Below the pieces are notes generated by a model, which was not told the origin of the DNA, made no database searches, and worked only from the letters and a program-made list of their open reading frames with translations. This document shows, one piece after another, positions 35,415 to 48,194 of a stretch of 64,000 nucleotides of DNA. The DNA lies in assembly GCF_036323735.1 (NCBI RefSeq), contig NC_086026.1, forward strand, positions 94,975,859 through 95,039,858, given 5' to 3'. Source of the stretch: Rattus norvegicus (taxonomy: Eukaryota; Chordata; Mammalia; Rodentia; Muridae). Every line of letters begins with the position of its first letter. Positions within the stretch are counted from its first letter, which is position 1. Made by a program: the position numbers and the translations under genes.

Positions 35415-36020
35415 TCACCAGGCAGCTTTCTTGCAGCAGAAAATTTGGTCTTACCTGTGGTCCCGAGGCTCAGGTTTGCTCGTGGGGTGCTGTCCAGGGG
35501 CTCTCTGCAGCGGCAGCAACCAGGAAGACCTGTGCCGCCCCTTCCGGGAGCTTCAGTGCACCAGGGTTCCAGATGGTCTTTGGCTTTTTCCTCTGGCGTC
35601 CAAGATGTGTGTGCAGGGAGCAGTCTCTTCTGGTTTCCCAGGCCTGTCTGCCTCTCTGAAGGTTTAGCTCTCCCTCCCACGGGATTTGGGTGCAGAGAAC
35701 TGTTTATCCGGTCTATTTCCTTCAGGGTCCGGCGGTGTTTCCGGCAGGGGTCCTGCCGCTCCTGGGCCCTCCCCCACGGGAGCCCAGAGGCCTTATACAG
35801 TTTCCTCTTGGGCCAGGGATGTGGGCAGGGGTGAGCAGTGTTGGTGGTCTCTTCCGCTCTGCAGCCTCAGGAGTGCCCACCTGACCAGGCGGTTGTGTCT
35901 CTCTCTCACCGGGTCTGGGAGCAGAGAGCTGCTGCGGGCCGGGATCCGCGGGTGTGGGACTTCCGGTAAACACAGAACGTGCCCGGTTCTAGAGAAATTC
36001 TGCTTCCGTGTGTCCCAAGC
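35415..36020 (-). repeat. L1 5' UTR monomer, 606 bp (ORF1-proximal)
   Basis: The sequence TCACCAGGCAGCTTTCTTGC recurs at 36021 and 36627 (with one change at the first copy), giving a spacing of exactly 606 each time. This copy differs from the next by scattered single-base changes and no visible indel. Confidence 0.95.
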
Positions 36021-36626
36021 TCACCAGGCAGCTTTCTTGCAGCAGAAAATTTGGTCTTACCTGTGGTCCCGAGGCTCAAGTTCGCTCGTGGGGTGCTGCC
36101 CAGGGGCTCTCTGCAGCGGCAGCAACCAGGAAGACCTGTGCCGCCCCTTCCGGGAGCTTCAGTGCACCAGGGTTCCAGATGGTCTTTGGCTTTTTCCTCT
36201 GGCGTCCGAGATGTGTGTGCAGGGAGCAGTCTCTTCTGGTTTCCCAGGCCTGTCTGCCTCTCTGAAGGTTTAGCTCTCCCTCCCACGGGATTTGGGTGCA
36301 GAGAACTGTTTATCCGGTCTGTTTCCTTCAGGGTCCAGCGGTGTCTCCGGCAGGGGTCCTGCCGCTCCTGGGCCCTCCCCCACGGGAGCCCAGAGGCCTT
36401 ATACAGTTTCCTCTTGGGCCAGGGATGTGGGCAGGGGTGAGCAGTGTTGGTGGTCTCTTCCGCTCTGCAGCCTCAGGAGTGCCCACCTGACCAGGCGGTT
36501 GGGTCTCTCTCTCACTGGGTCTGGGAGCAGAGAGCTGCTGCGGGCCGGGATCCGCGGGTGTGGGACTTCCGGTAAACACAGAACGTGCCCGGTTCTAGAG
36601 AAATTCTGCTTCCGTGTGTCCCAAGC
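36021..36626 (-). repeat. L1 5' UTR monomer, 606 bp (second)
   Basis: Second full 606-bp unit, close to the first in sequence. 606 is divisible by three, so any frame open through one monomer stays open into the next. Confidence 0.95.
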
Positions 36627-36730
36627 TCACCAGGCAGCTTTCTTGCAGCAGAAAATTTGGTCTTACCTGTGGTCCCGAGGCTCAGGTTTGCTCGTGGGGT
36701 GCTGCCCAGGGGCTCTCTGCAGCGGCAGCC
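36627..36730 (-). repeat. Partial L1 5' UTR monomer (104 bp)
   Basis: Truncated outermost monomer that ends at the target-site duplication. Transcription or reverse transcription therefore ended inside a monomer, as is usual for monomeric rodent L1s. Confidence 0.95.
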
Positions 36731-36745
36731 TCCACATACTGTTTT
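36731..36745 (+). repeat. Right target-site duplication of full-length L1
   Basis: Identical to 29526-29540 over 15 bp. Confidence 0.95.
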
Positions 36746-37479
36746 AACATGCCCTCCCTGGTATCGTGATTTCTACTTTATTAATGTCTGTGGCAGATAC
36801 AATAATTACCATAAACTGAGTGCCTTAAAAAATGAAAGTTCATTCTTCAAAACTACCATAGGTTAGCAGTCTAAAAATCTGAAAGTCTAAAAGTTTTTGA
36901 TATCCTGAAAATTGCTGGCAATTCTTGATGTGTAGCTGTGAAACTACATTACTGCAGCCATTGCCTGAATGGTCATTCATGTCCATCTTTGCTTGTCTGA
37001 CTTTCCCTCAATAAAAGTTCCAGAAGAATAGGCAAGATCTCATCACATTTATAACTTACAAAGCTATTTCATTGGAGTGGAATCTGATTATTCCACAAAA
37101 ATAGAAGTTCCTGGTAATACATGTATCAAGTTCTTCTCAGCAAAACTATCTTTTCAAATTGAAAGAAAAACTAGAATGTCCCATGATATAAAAAAAAAAC
37201 ACATTAAAGGAATTTATGACTACTAAGCTCCTACAGGAGATTTTCAGAGCAGTATGTTGATATATAGAGAAGGAAAACAAAGTTTAAAGGTTAAATGAAT
37301 AAATAACAATGTTAGGACAGAAAAATCAATAAATATGTGAGAAAATATCACAAAATCAACTAAATGACAAGAATTTAATACAAATATTCCATTAATACCT
37401 CTGAATATAAATATCTCAATTTTCAATACAGAGTAGTAGATTTTAGTAGAAAACAGCTCTTAAAATTTTTCTGCCTTTA
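36746..37479. other. No gene seen; possible ancient repeat
   Basis: 36790-37040 has text like AATTACCATAAACTGAGTGCC that faintly resembles an ancient mammalian repeat, but I cannot support a family. Confidence 0.35.
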
Positions 37480-38633
37480 AGAAATATACTTCACTGTCAA
37501 TAGATAGACTATCTGTCCAGAAATACATTGAGAAATTCTGTGGTTAAATAACATCATAAACCAAATGAATCCAATACACCTTGACAGTCATTCCCTCCAA
37601 ACACTGAAGAATACACATCCTTCTCAGCAGTCCATGAAATTTACTCCAAAACTTATCACAGAGAAGGGTACAAAGCAAGTCTCAAGAAATATCGGAAATT
37701 TGAAATAATGCACCTCATTTTATGTAAGCACAATAGAATAAAACAGCAATAGAACATTTGCAAACTTGTGAAAACTAAACACACCACTAAATGAGTATTA
37801 GGTCAGGGAAAGAATCAAGAATAAAAGAGTTTAAATTTCCAGAATTTGGAAACACATCACACCAAAAGTCTATGGGACTCAATGAAGAAGGAAGAACTTT
37901 TGCATCACTAAGTTAACCTCAGAAAATTCGAGAGATCTCAAGTTAATAACATAAAGATGCACCCGAAGGCCTTAGGAAATAAGAACAAACAACATCCCAA
38001 ACAAAATATAAAGAGATAACTAAATTCAGGACTAAAATTTATTGACATAAAAATGTTTTAAGTAATCCAAGTAATCAATGGAACCAAAGTTGTTTCCATA
38101 AAGTGATTATCACAATTGACAAATCTTTAGTCAAATTTACCAAAGAGAAGGAGAAAAAGAGAGAGGACACAAATTTATAACACTGGGGAAATTAAAAGAG
38201 TTGTAAGAAAATACTTTAAAAATCAACATTTCCCTAAAGTAACTAACAAATAAAATCTAAAAGAGTTTAAGAAACTTCTAGAAGTATAAAACCTACCACA
38301 GTAAATGAAGGTAGAGGAAACGACTGCAACAGACTCCTGACAAGAAAGGTCAGAAAAATGGTAATTAAAGAAATACTTTTTCACACCTTCAGAGAAAACC
38401 TAAGGCAAACACCCCTCAAAATTATTTCATAAAATAGAAAAGTAAAGACAGCCCAGAATTCTTCATAGAAAGTGGGTATTACCCTTTGAGAAAATTAGAC
38501 CACAACGCAACAATAAAATAAATTTATAAGCCAAACTCCCTGATGAACACAGATGTGAAAGTTCCTAATAAAATGAATTCGAAAACACATAAAATCCACC
38601 ACAACTTAGTTAGCTCCATGGCTGAGGTGCAGG

Positions 38634-39298
<665 letters not shown>

Positions 39299-39349
<51 letters not shown>
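39299..39349. repeat. (GACA)n(CA)n tail of the GATA array
   Basis: Three GACA units lead into about 19 CA units. The array thus grades GATA to GACA to CA, a typical point-mutation-then-slippage series. Confidence 0.95.
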
Positions 39350-39352
<3 letters not shown>

Positions 39353-40014
39353 TTATAAGCCATTTCATAAATTGACAGAAGGAGCCAAGCCTTATGGTCA
39401 TTGCTCTTCCTTCTTGTTCATATACTGATTGAAGTCATAAGCTCAAGCAATCAGACAAGTAATCGATAAAAGTGATACAACTAGGAAAGGGAGAAATCAA
39501 ATATATTTGTTCGTCGATGATGTGATTCTACACATAAAAAATACTAAAGACTCCACCAGAAATTTCCCATAGATGATAAAAACATTCAGGGAAGTAGCAG
39601 GATACAAAAGTCAGTGGCCTTGCCATATAACAGCAAACCACAAATACAGGTTAAAATGCTATTTACAATAGCCTCAAAAATAAGTAAAATATCTTGGGAT
39701 AAATCCAATGAAGGAAGTGAAAGATTTATACAATACAATGATGAAAAAAACCAAGGATGATAGTAGAAGATGGAAAAGCTTCCTATGCTCATGGATTGTT
39801 TGGAGTAATGTTGTAAAAATTGTCCACCCTACCAAAATCGATTTACAGATCCAACAAAATTTTCATCAAAATTTGATGCAATTCTTCACAGAAGAGTCCA
39901 GAATGGAGAAGTAATAGACTGAACATGGCCATCAATTTGAACCTCACCCTGAAAGAAACAAGAGCAGAGAAGAGACAGAAAGAAAGGTAGTGAAAGGGAG
40001 AGCATATGGGGGGT

Positions 40015-40340
40015 AGAGAGAGAGGGGGAGAGGGAGAGAGGGAAAGAGAGAGAGAGGGAGAGAGAGAGAGAAGAGAAGAGAAGAGAAGAGAAGAGAAGAG
40101 AAGAGAAGAGAAGAGAAGAGAGAGAAGAGAAGAGAGAGAGGAGAGGAGAGGAGAGAAGGGAAGAGAAGAGAAGAGAAGAGAAGAGAAGAGAAGAGAAGAG
40201 AAGAGAAGAGAGAGAAGAGAAGAGAAGAGAAGAGAAGAGAAGAGAAGAGAGAGAAGAGAAGAGAGAGAGGAGAGGAGAGGAGAGAAGGGAAGAGAAGAGA
40301 AGAGAAGAGAAGAGAAGAGAAGAGAAGAGAAGAGAAGAGA
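40015..40340. repeat. 326-nt purine tract, mainly (GAAGA)n
   Basis: No pyrimidine on the plus strand over 326 nt. Mostly AGAAG pentamers with AG and GGAGA blocks. A composite segment with the marker GAGAAGGG recurs at 40153 and 40282, an offset of 129 bp, indicating a higher-order duplication. Confidence 0.95.
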
Positions 40341-40345
40341 TGAGA

Positions 40346-40675
40346 TGAGATGGAGGGGCAAGGGAGAAGGAGATACAGAGTGAAGACAAAGAGGGTGAGC
40401 ATATCAAGAATAGCAGAGTAAAAAAGAAAATGAGTTGCTGAGAGGAGGGAAGCTCATGAAGTAGGGAAGCTTAGCTAGCATAGTAGAAGAGGAAAGAAGA
40501 GCTAGGATGCTAGCAGGAACTCTGAAATGTGTACCAGGTATTTGTGGTACTAAGAGATTCTGGAGGCCAGCATGCATTTTGGTATGCTAATGGGCATACA
40601 CATTGCCATTTGTCCCTTCTGCCTTTTGGAATTTGAAAAAAATGGAGTTTTCTTTGAAACTGATGACATGGAAAT
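40346..40675. other. Unidentified insert next to the purine tract
   Basis: Separates two collinear L1 pieces, so it is foreign to the host L1. I do not recognise it. Confidence 0.35.
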
Positions 40676-40789
40676 AGAAGAGTCCCAAGAAAGCCCAGAT
40701 AATCCTGAATGATAAAAATATTACTGAAGGTATCACCATTTATGTTTCCAAGACATGTTACAGAAATATAGTAATTAGAAAAAGAAAAG

Positions 40790-40845
40790 GAAGAAAGCAA
40801 GCAAGAAAGAAAGAAAGATAGGTAGATAGATAGATAGGTAGAAAG
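40790..40845. repeat. Short (GAAA)/(GATA) simple repeats
   Basis: A GAAAG run followed by GATA units and variants inside the old L1. Confidence 0.8.
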
Positions 40846-40975
40846 CACAATTCTTCCATAAAGCCAGATATGTTGATCATTGGAACAGAATGAAGACCCA
40901 CATATAAGTCCATGCTCCTACAGCACCATATTTTTGACAAAAAAGGACAAAACATATTTTTGAGGACAGATAATA

Positions 40976-41322
40976 TTTTCTTTTATTGTTGTTACTTTGT
41001 TTTGTTTTCCCATTTTCTCATAGAAAATACCTTAAGTGTAATTTCCCCTATGTCTACTCTTCTCAGTTCTTTCCTGCCTCTCTGCCCCTCTGCATCCACT
41101 TCCTTTCTGTCTTTCCTTAGAAGAGAACAGGCTTCTAAGAGATAACAAACATAATGAAATAAAATATAAGACTAAACAGAAACTATCACACCAAAGTTGG
41201 ACAAGGAAAACCAAATGAAGGGGAAAAAAACCATGAGAAAGCACAAGAATCAGAGACCCATTCAGTAACACATTCAGGAGTCCCATAAAAAAACAGTACT
41301 AAACTGAAAAATTGAAAGCTAT

Positions 41323-41371
<49 letters not shown>

Positions 41372-41880
41372 CTGTGTGTGTGCCTGTGTGTGTGCCTGTG
41401 TGTGTGCCTGTGTGTGCGCCTGTGTGTGTGTGCATGTGTGCCTGCGTGCGTGCACACACACGTGTCTAGAGGTCCTGGTTCAGACCTACGCCGACCCTTT
41501 GCTTACTGTCTCAGTCTCCGTTAGTTCATATGCACCTTACTTAGCTGATCAGAGGGCTTTGTTCTCCTGGTGTCCTCCATTCATTCTGTCTCTCACACTT
41601 CTTTGGCCTAATTTTCTACAGGGTGACCTGAGGTCTGAAGGAAAGGATTTGATGGAGAAATCCTGTTTATGAATGGATGTTTTAAAGTCTCATTCTCTGT
41701 GGAATATCTAGCTATTGGTCTCTGCCGTTGTTTCTCTCTGTTGCAGGAAGAGGTTTCTCTGATATTGTCTGATATTACACTTATCTGTAAGTATAGCAAA
41801 TATCATAAGAAGTCATTTTATTGCAATATTTTGACGTTTTCACAAATAGTGGTGATAAAACTGGATAACGACATGTAGAA
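40976..41880 (-). mobile_element. Antisense L1 (Lx-type) block inside the old L1
   Basis: Lies between sense ORF2 pieces that would otherwise be collinear. Phrases such as AGAGAACAGGCTTCTAAGAG and CAGGAGTCCCATAAAAAAAC match antisense non-ORF sequence common to old rodent L1s. It is either a later antisense insertion or an inversion product; no flanking duplication is clear. A TG repeat has grown inside it. Confidence 0.5.
41325..41460. repeat. (TG)n with TGCC higher-order pattern
   Basis: About 22 TG units followed by a repeated block of about 12 bp, TGTGTGTGCC, present four or more times, then TGCG and CACA variants. Confidence 0.95.
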
Positions 41881-43609
41881 AATCAAACTAGATCCTTTTC
41901 TCCCATTTAGAATTAAATATAAATTTTAATCGAAATGGATCCGATACCTCAATATAAGACCTGTACCCTGAGGTCTCTTATAAAAGATGTTAGGGGATAA
42001 AGTGCAACTTATAAGCACAGGGAGTGATTTTCTGAGAAGGACCCCAATAGTGGAAGCACTAAGATTAACAATAAACATTAAGATTTCATGAAACTAAAAA
42101 GCTTCTCAAATAAGATACATCACAAACCAAATGAATGACAGTCTAGAGAATGAGAAACCATCTTTGCTAGTTGTTCATCTGACAGAGAGTTAATATTTAG
42201 ACTATACAAAGAATGCCAAAACTAAATACCCATGAAATGAACAACAAATTTAAAAATTGAAACATAGAATTAAACCCTAAAGTTCTCAAAAGGGGAAATA
42301 AAACTACTTAAGAAATGTTTGTTCTTTTAATGACCAACATCCTTAGCCACTGGGGAAATGTAAATTAAACTGCTTTAAGATTTTATTTTATCCCAGTCAG
42401 AATGGTTAATATAAAAAAACGACAACAAATCCTGACAAGAATGTGGGGAAAGGAGAACATTAATTTCTCTCTTGGCTGGAGTGCCAACTGGCACAGCCGC
42501 TCTAGAAGGCAGTGAGGAGGTTCCTCAAAGAACTAGAAAGCTATCCACCACATGTTCCAACTACTGTTAACTCTTAGGCTTTCATGTAAAGAATTCTATA
42601 TCCTACAGAGATACTGGCTTTTCCTCCTCATTGTCAAGCTATTCACAATAACCAGTGGATGGAAACAGCCTAGATATCCATTAACTGATGCATGGATAAT
42701 AAAGGTGTGGCATATTTACAAAATGAAATATTATTCAGCTGATAAGACAAATAAAATTATGAAATTTGCAGAGTAGTATACAGAACTAGAAACAAACATT
42801 CTGAGTTAACCCAGGCACAATAAAGACAAATTCCCCATGTTCTCTCTCATATGTGGATGTGGATATGTGTGATTGGAGAACTCATGAAAGTGAGGTGGGC
42901 CTTGAGAAGGGCTCTTTTAGGAGAGGGAAATAGAATGCAAATACTATGCAGGAAACATGGAGAAAATGGAGTAAGAAATATTGAGTGAGTGGGGAATGGG
43001 GAGGCTGGAAAAAGAAGGATTGTGCATATGGGTAATGAACACTAAAGACTTAGTGGAAAACACAAATGGACACACTGCTGTAGAAGATTCAAATATTTTT
43101 AAATAGTTTAAGTGGAGTTGCTCTGTAACAGAACAATGACTCTTTCAGACATCATATGCTATCAGATAAAAAACCCACTGCAGAAGATAAGTAAATTTTT
43201 TTGAGTTTTTGGTGGGGTCCCACATACCACTAAACATAGTCAGCTATTGCCAGCTGTTCTCCAGAACTTAACAGTAAAACCTTACCCTTGAAGATACCAC
43301 AGTCTTGACTCAAAACGTGGAGAAATCAAGCTGGTGTTGATCAGGAAGCATCTTTCCCATAGTCAAGTTTTCACAGTAGAACGAGAGGCTAGAAAGTCCT
43401 AAATCTAGTCAAAGAGCTATTGTCAGTTGGTGGCTGCTGGAAGAGAGAATGCATTTTCTTCCAGGATGTAGCCACTCAGAATTCACCCACGTTCCAATTC
43501 ATGGACCTATAGTCATGCATATACTGGCAGCACTAGGTGAGCTCCATGGGCTCACAGAAAAAGAAGAGGACACAGGGAATTGGAAGGGACTGATCATCAT
43601 GGGAATGGG

Positions 43610-43975
43610 GGATGAGCTGAAGGGGCTTGAGACCCCATAGGAACAACAATGCCAACCAATCAGAGCTTCCAGGGACTAAGCCATTACCCAAAGACTGTAC
43701 ATGGACTGACCCTGGGCTCCAACTGCATAGGTAGCAATGAATAGCCTAGTAAGAGCACCAGTGGAAGGGGAAGCCCTTGGTCCTGCCAAGACTGGACCCC
43801 CAGTGAACGGAATTCTTGGGGGGAGGGCGGTAATGGGGGGAAGATGGGGAGGGGAACACCCAAATAGAAGGGGAGAGGGAAGGGTTAGGGGGATGTTGGC
43901 CTGGAAACTGGGAAAGGAAATAACACTTGAAATGTAAGTAAGAAATACCCAATTTAATAAAAATGGTAAAAAAGA
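43610..43975 (+). mobile_element. Severely 5'-truncated young L1 (3' UTR only)
   Basis: Begins near GCTGAAGGGGCTTGAGACC and ends in AATTTAATAAAAATGGTAAAAA. Close to 1-364 and to the 3' UTR of the intact L1. It directly follows the end of the older L1. No clear duplication. Confidence 0.85.
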
Positions 43976-44313
43976 AAAGAACAGAGATAACGAGGGGTGG
44001 ACTCGATCCAGATGTATTATATACATAGAAAACATTCTTAGTTGAGAAAATAAAGAAAATGATGCTCCAGTTGGCCATGAATATTGGTACAAACCTATTG
44101 TCAGGTCCACAGTTGCTTATTTTCGTAAAGTATATGCTAGAACAGTAACATGTAAGATTTCTGAAAAGATGGTTTTTGCGACCATAATTCTTGACTAAGC
44201 ATCTTAGATAGAATCTTCTGATTCTAGACTTGAAATAGCAGTGGTATGGTAAATACCAGCTAGGCTACTGTGAATTTCTAGCATTTCCTTTCTTAGCATA
44301 ATTTTGAACAATC

Positions 44314-44345
<32 letters not shown>

Positions 44346-45924
44346 GTGTGTGTGTGTATTTATGTGTGTATATATATATGTATGTATTTATGTGTGTGAT
44401 GTATATGTATTTATGTATGTGCATTTATATTGATATGTTGGGCTTTGTTTTCAGTAAAGTAAGTCAGAAAGTGTAATCTGGTTCTAGAACCTAGTGAACA
44501 CTCTTAAAAGGGGTTGTTTTATTGATAAGATTATTTCCTCCATTCATATTGTCAAAGAGATTCATAGAACATGAATGGCAAGTGCCCTTTTCCAAGAGAG
44601 AACAGGATGGGTCCTTCACAATTCCAAATAAGGAGGAGGGTCACTCACCATAATGTACTTCACATTTCCTCCAAGCATCCAATAGGAAAATCCCCGGTAT
44701 TCTACACACTAGAAACTGAAAGAGTACATTCTCTGTGATACATGGGGTTCAATAGAAATGGACCAAGTGTCAGGGTGGGGGTCACGAATTCATGTGTTAC
44801 ATTTTAAACTGAAAGCAACTTCTCACTATTGTCAATAATAAAGTGACAAAGTTATTTCCTCTATTTTACTGTTGTATAACCAACACAGACTTTAACCCAT
44901 AGCAAAGCACACAACATGCAACACTGTGTTTGTTGAAAGGTTTGACTTCATTGTGCCTGAATTTTGGTCATCTTGGAATGAGGACAGTGGCATAAAATTA
45001 CACACTCACTTCAGAAACCTGAGAACATAAATAGCAACATATGGATAGTACACGAAAAAGTAACAACACATAACAGGTGGTGTGCCCATATCTCAAAGCC
45101 ATATGGCTCTTGACCTTGCCATGTACTGTCTGGGCTCCCTCAGAACACTTTTCTTCTGCTTTCCCCACAGAGAAAATCTCACCTCCCAAAGTCTCAACAC
45201 TAATCACTCTGACTAATTGACACCCCATATTTCCTTCTTTCTTTCTCTTCTCCCTCTTCTGGAACTGCCCGTTAGGTCTACATGGGCAATTGCTGTATGG
45301 GAGAACAACATGGGCAGCTCATGTGAACACTTCTAATGATTGCTTTGAAAAGAGACATGCCCTGGGGCTAAGTGGTAAAGGTAATTACTTTCAGGGTCAC
45401 ACAATAGTGGGCAAGCAAGGTGTGCTCAACATATGAGACATGTCCTTGCTAATTAGGAACAAAATGTACAAATGTTATGTGGGCAGAACAGTCCATGGGA
45501 GAAACTAAACAGGTGTATTGAGGAAAGGATTCTTAATTTTCAGGGGGAAAAATCTGTTTCTATATCAACAGAGAGTAAAACTTCAAGCTGTTTAATCTAT
45601 ACCATGGCTTTCCTGTGTCCCCAAGGTTCTTGTTTGAATTCTGCTCTGTTGTGCATACTTATCGTCATTTATTATGCTTCCTCTCATTAGCAAACACCGT
45701 GCCCTAGAGTTTATGAGACCTCCAATCTGTCACCGATCCAGGCAATTAGCTTGTATGTGGATCTTTACCGTCTGATTTCTTCTCTAAAGGATGGAAATGG
45801 GTTTTCGATTGCTGCCTGACCCATGCATTTTAATAGGAAAGACTTTATTATGTATAAATCTTGCTGTAATTTCCTAGAATGATTAGTTTTATTAAATGAA
45901 TTTTAATTTCCTTTCTTTTCTTTT
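43976..45924. other. No gene seen; TA/TG simple sequence inside
   Basis: A TATATA/TGTGTG mixed run at 44310-44430. Otherwise no recognisable features. Confidence 0.45.
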
Positions 45925-45929
45925 CATTT

Positions 45930-46055
45930 TGGTCTTTTAGGGCAGTCTCAGATATCCCAGGCTGGCCTTGACCATCCTGTGTATCCAAGGACAGCATCTA
46001 ACTCGTTCTTGTGCCTCTGCTTCCCAAGTGTGGAGTCTATACCACGCCGCACTAA
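45930..46055 (-). mobile_element. Old B1-type SINE
   Basis: Plus strand reads GGCAGTCTCAGATATCCCAG, GCTGGCCTTGACCATCC and CTCTGCTTCCCAAGTGTGG, the antisense of B1. It is preceded by a T/C-rich tract for the A-tail. Confidence 0.7.
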
Positions 46056-47584
46056 GATATACCATTTCATCCTATGGCATTTGTCTATAGCTTTTAGTTC
46101 AGATTTAGAAGGATTTATTTATTCTTTTCTGTATTTATCATCAGATCTCTTAATCTTTCTATTTTTCATAGCTTCTATGTGTTTCACCAGTTTTAGCCAC
46201 TCATTGCTAGAATCTATTTTCCCAGAGTGGACTATTGAAGCTTTGAAAGCGTCCCCACCCTGTCCGTGAGGATTCTTCCTCCACAGGCCAAGGTTGCATC
46301 AGGCTTAATTTATTGACACACACATGGCAAAACCATTTACTCTCTAGTTTCATCTCTGTCTCTTTTGGCAATCTAGTAGTCCAGGTTTCTCCTGCCCATA
46401 AAATATTTGACTGTTGGATCATTATTTCTCAAATTATTAATACGCTTTGCATTTTTCCTGGTAGAATCCATTTCAGTTCTCTAGTGCCCAAACTACCGTT
46501 CTGGGCTTTCTTAGTTTTGAAATGCTTGATTCCTGAAAGCCTGCAAAAAGATAAAGATACGCTGTTAATAAACCAATAAAAGCAGAAGAGATGAAATGTC
46601 ACCTATCGTTTTTTTTCTACCTCAGCATTAATGATTAAAAACAATGAAAATGCTTTCAAAATTAAACTTCAAACCTTCTATACTCACAAATGTAGACCAA
46701 CTCAAGATCACAGAATTCTAGCTTTAACGGAACTGTTGGGGGAGATTTTAAATGAATAATGCAGCAGAAATCCCGAATGAGTGTTAATTTATACATTAAT
46801 CTGTATTTTAATATTAACTAAACCAAAAGTTTACATCTGCTTTCTCAAATGTTTGCAGATTATTAAATCATATTTAGGTTATGAGATTTCAAACCAGCCA
46901 CTACCGTCTTTACCTCCACCCTGCCACAGATTCTATTTGTTACTGTGTATTTTAAATTTTGTAATTTGAAAATCTATACTTGACCCTAGATGATCTCTAA
47001 GTGACATACTAAGGGATCATGGTAAATTGGGAGTTTAGGACCACCAATTATGTTGTGAATAATGTAGTTTAGAGTCCAAGCACTTCTGGCTATTATCACT
47101 CAGCGCTTATCCCCGTCCCCTTAAAATATACCACCTTAATATCCCGATGTGTAAGCTTACATTTTTACTTCTCCGATGGTTTTGCAACCAAGATTTTAGT
47201 TGGAAAATAAGCACACCCATTAGGAGCAATTGTAAGGTATTTGGAATGCGCACATGAGGTGGAGGCCACCTTCATTCTGACTTTGGCTTTCAACTGACAG
47301 GAATGTTTATAGACATTCCGGGTTCTGATGACCAGTGTTGAGAGACATTTGCAACTGAGGCAGCAAAACGTGGCAGTGCTCGGAAGCCATCATTAACAGC
47401 TGCAATGGCATGTTTCGAAATTCCCTTTCAGTGGTAGCAGTTCTCTATCTTGTCTGATTCAAAGGGAAATAGTAAGATTCCCCTGCCGGTAAGTCACATG
47501 TTCCATAAAGACCAGCCTAGCTTCTACCTTCTAGCTTCTGCTTCTCCAACCTGACCATCAATGGCCATCACAATGTGCTATACT

Positions 47585-47630
<46 letters not shown>

Positions 47631-48194
47631 ACGCACGAATGTGCACCCACGTGCACACAACCTTCAGGGGCTAAATGAAAGCCACTGCTAATAATAGGTT
47701 TGAGGTATTACCAATACATAGAAACAGAACCAGTAGGAGGTAACCAAGAAACAGTTCTATATACTATGCAACATTTGAGTCATTTAACTATTGAAAAGAT
47801 CTAAGTTTGTAGTTCAAAGTCTTAGTTTTTAAAAATGTCATGTAGGGCGATGTGAATTCCAATAAAAGGGGCTACAATATTGTATGAAGAGAAAATTCAT
47901 ATTAAAAGCTTTCTTTCATTCTATGGCAGTCTCAAAGTACCTTACCAAGGATAGATAATTATTGAAAATTATGTGTTGCTACTTTGAGAAACACATTTTG
48001 GTCCTACCCCTGAGGTTTTTCCTCTCCATTTAGAGTATGATAATCAACCATTCTAACCTTGGCACAGTCTGGCTTTTGTATTTTATCTAATATGAAAATT
48101 ACAAAACAGCACTTAAAGACTGATAATAGTCAACTTTGAGTCTGAGATTTTTGAAACTATATCATTTGATAACCCAGAATGTGAGTAATGGCAT
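46056..48194. other. No gene seen; one (TG)n
   Basis: A TG run of about 21 units at 47587-47629. Frames of 60-96 codons near 45979-46969 have no known content. Confidence 0.45.

Larger units (their letters stand above)
29541..36730 (-). mobile_element. Full-length LINE-1 with intact ORFs
   Basis: A complete 7.19-kb L1 on the minus strand. In order of transcription: CpG-rich 5' UTR of 606-bp monomers, ORF1, a 25-bp spacer, ORF2, a 3' UTR with a G-rich tract, AATAAA and a short poly(A). Both ORFs are open from start to stop. Identical 15-bp duplications flank the element, and the flanking sequence has no other disturbance, which is the signature of one clean target-primed insertion. Monomer type, ORF sizes and the companion ID SINE point to the young rat L1 lineage (L1mlvi2/L1_Rn type, named from memory). 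The A-tail is only about 8-12 nt. Confidence 0.97.
35218..36730 (-). promoter_or_regulatory. L1 5' UTR and internal promoter region
   Basis: The 1.51 kb upstream of ORF1 is GC- and CpG-rich, in sharp contrast to the AT-rich flanks. It has a 197-bp unique linker (35218-35414) and then 2.17 tandem monomers of 606 bp. In rodents such monomers carry the sense RNA polymerase II promoter, and more monomers generally mean more activity; this is knowledge of the family and not visible here. I could not assign specific transcription factor sites with confidence. Confidence 0.85.
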
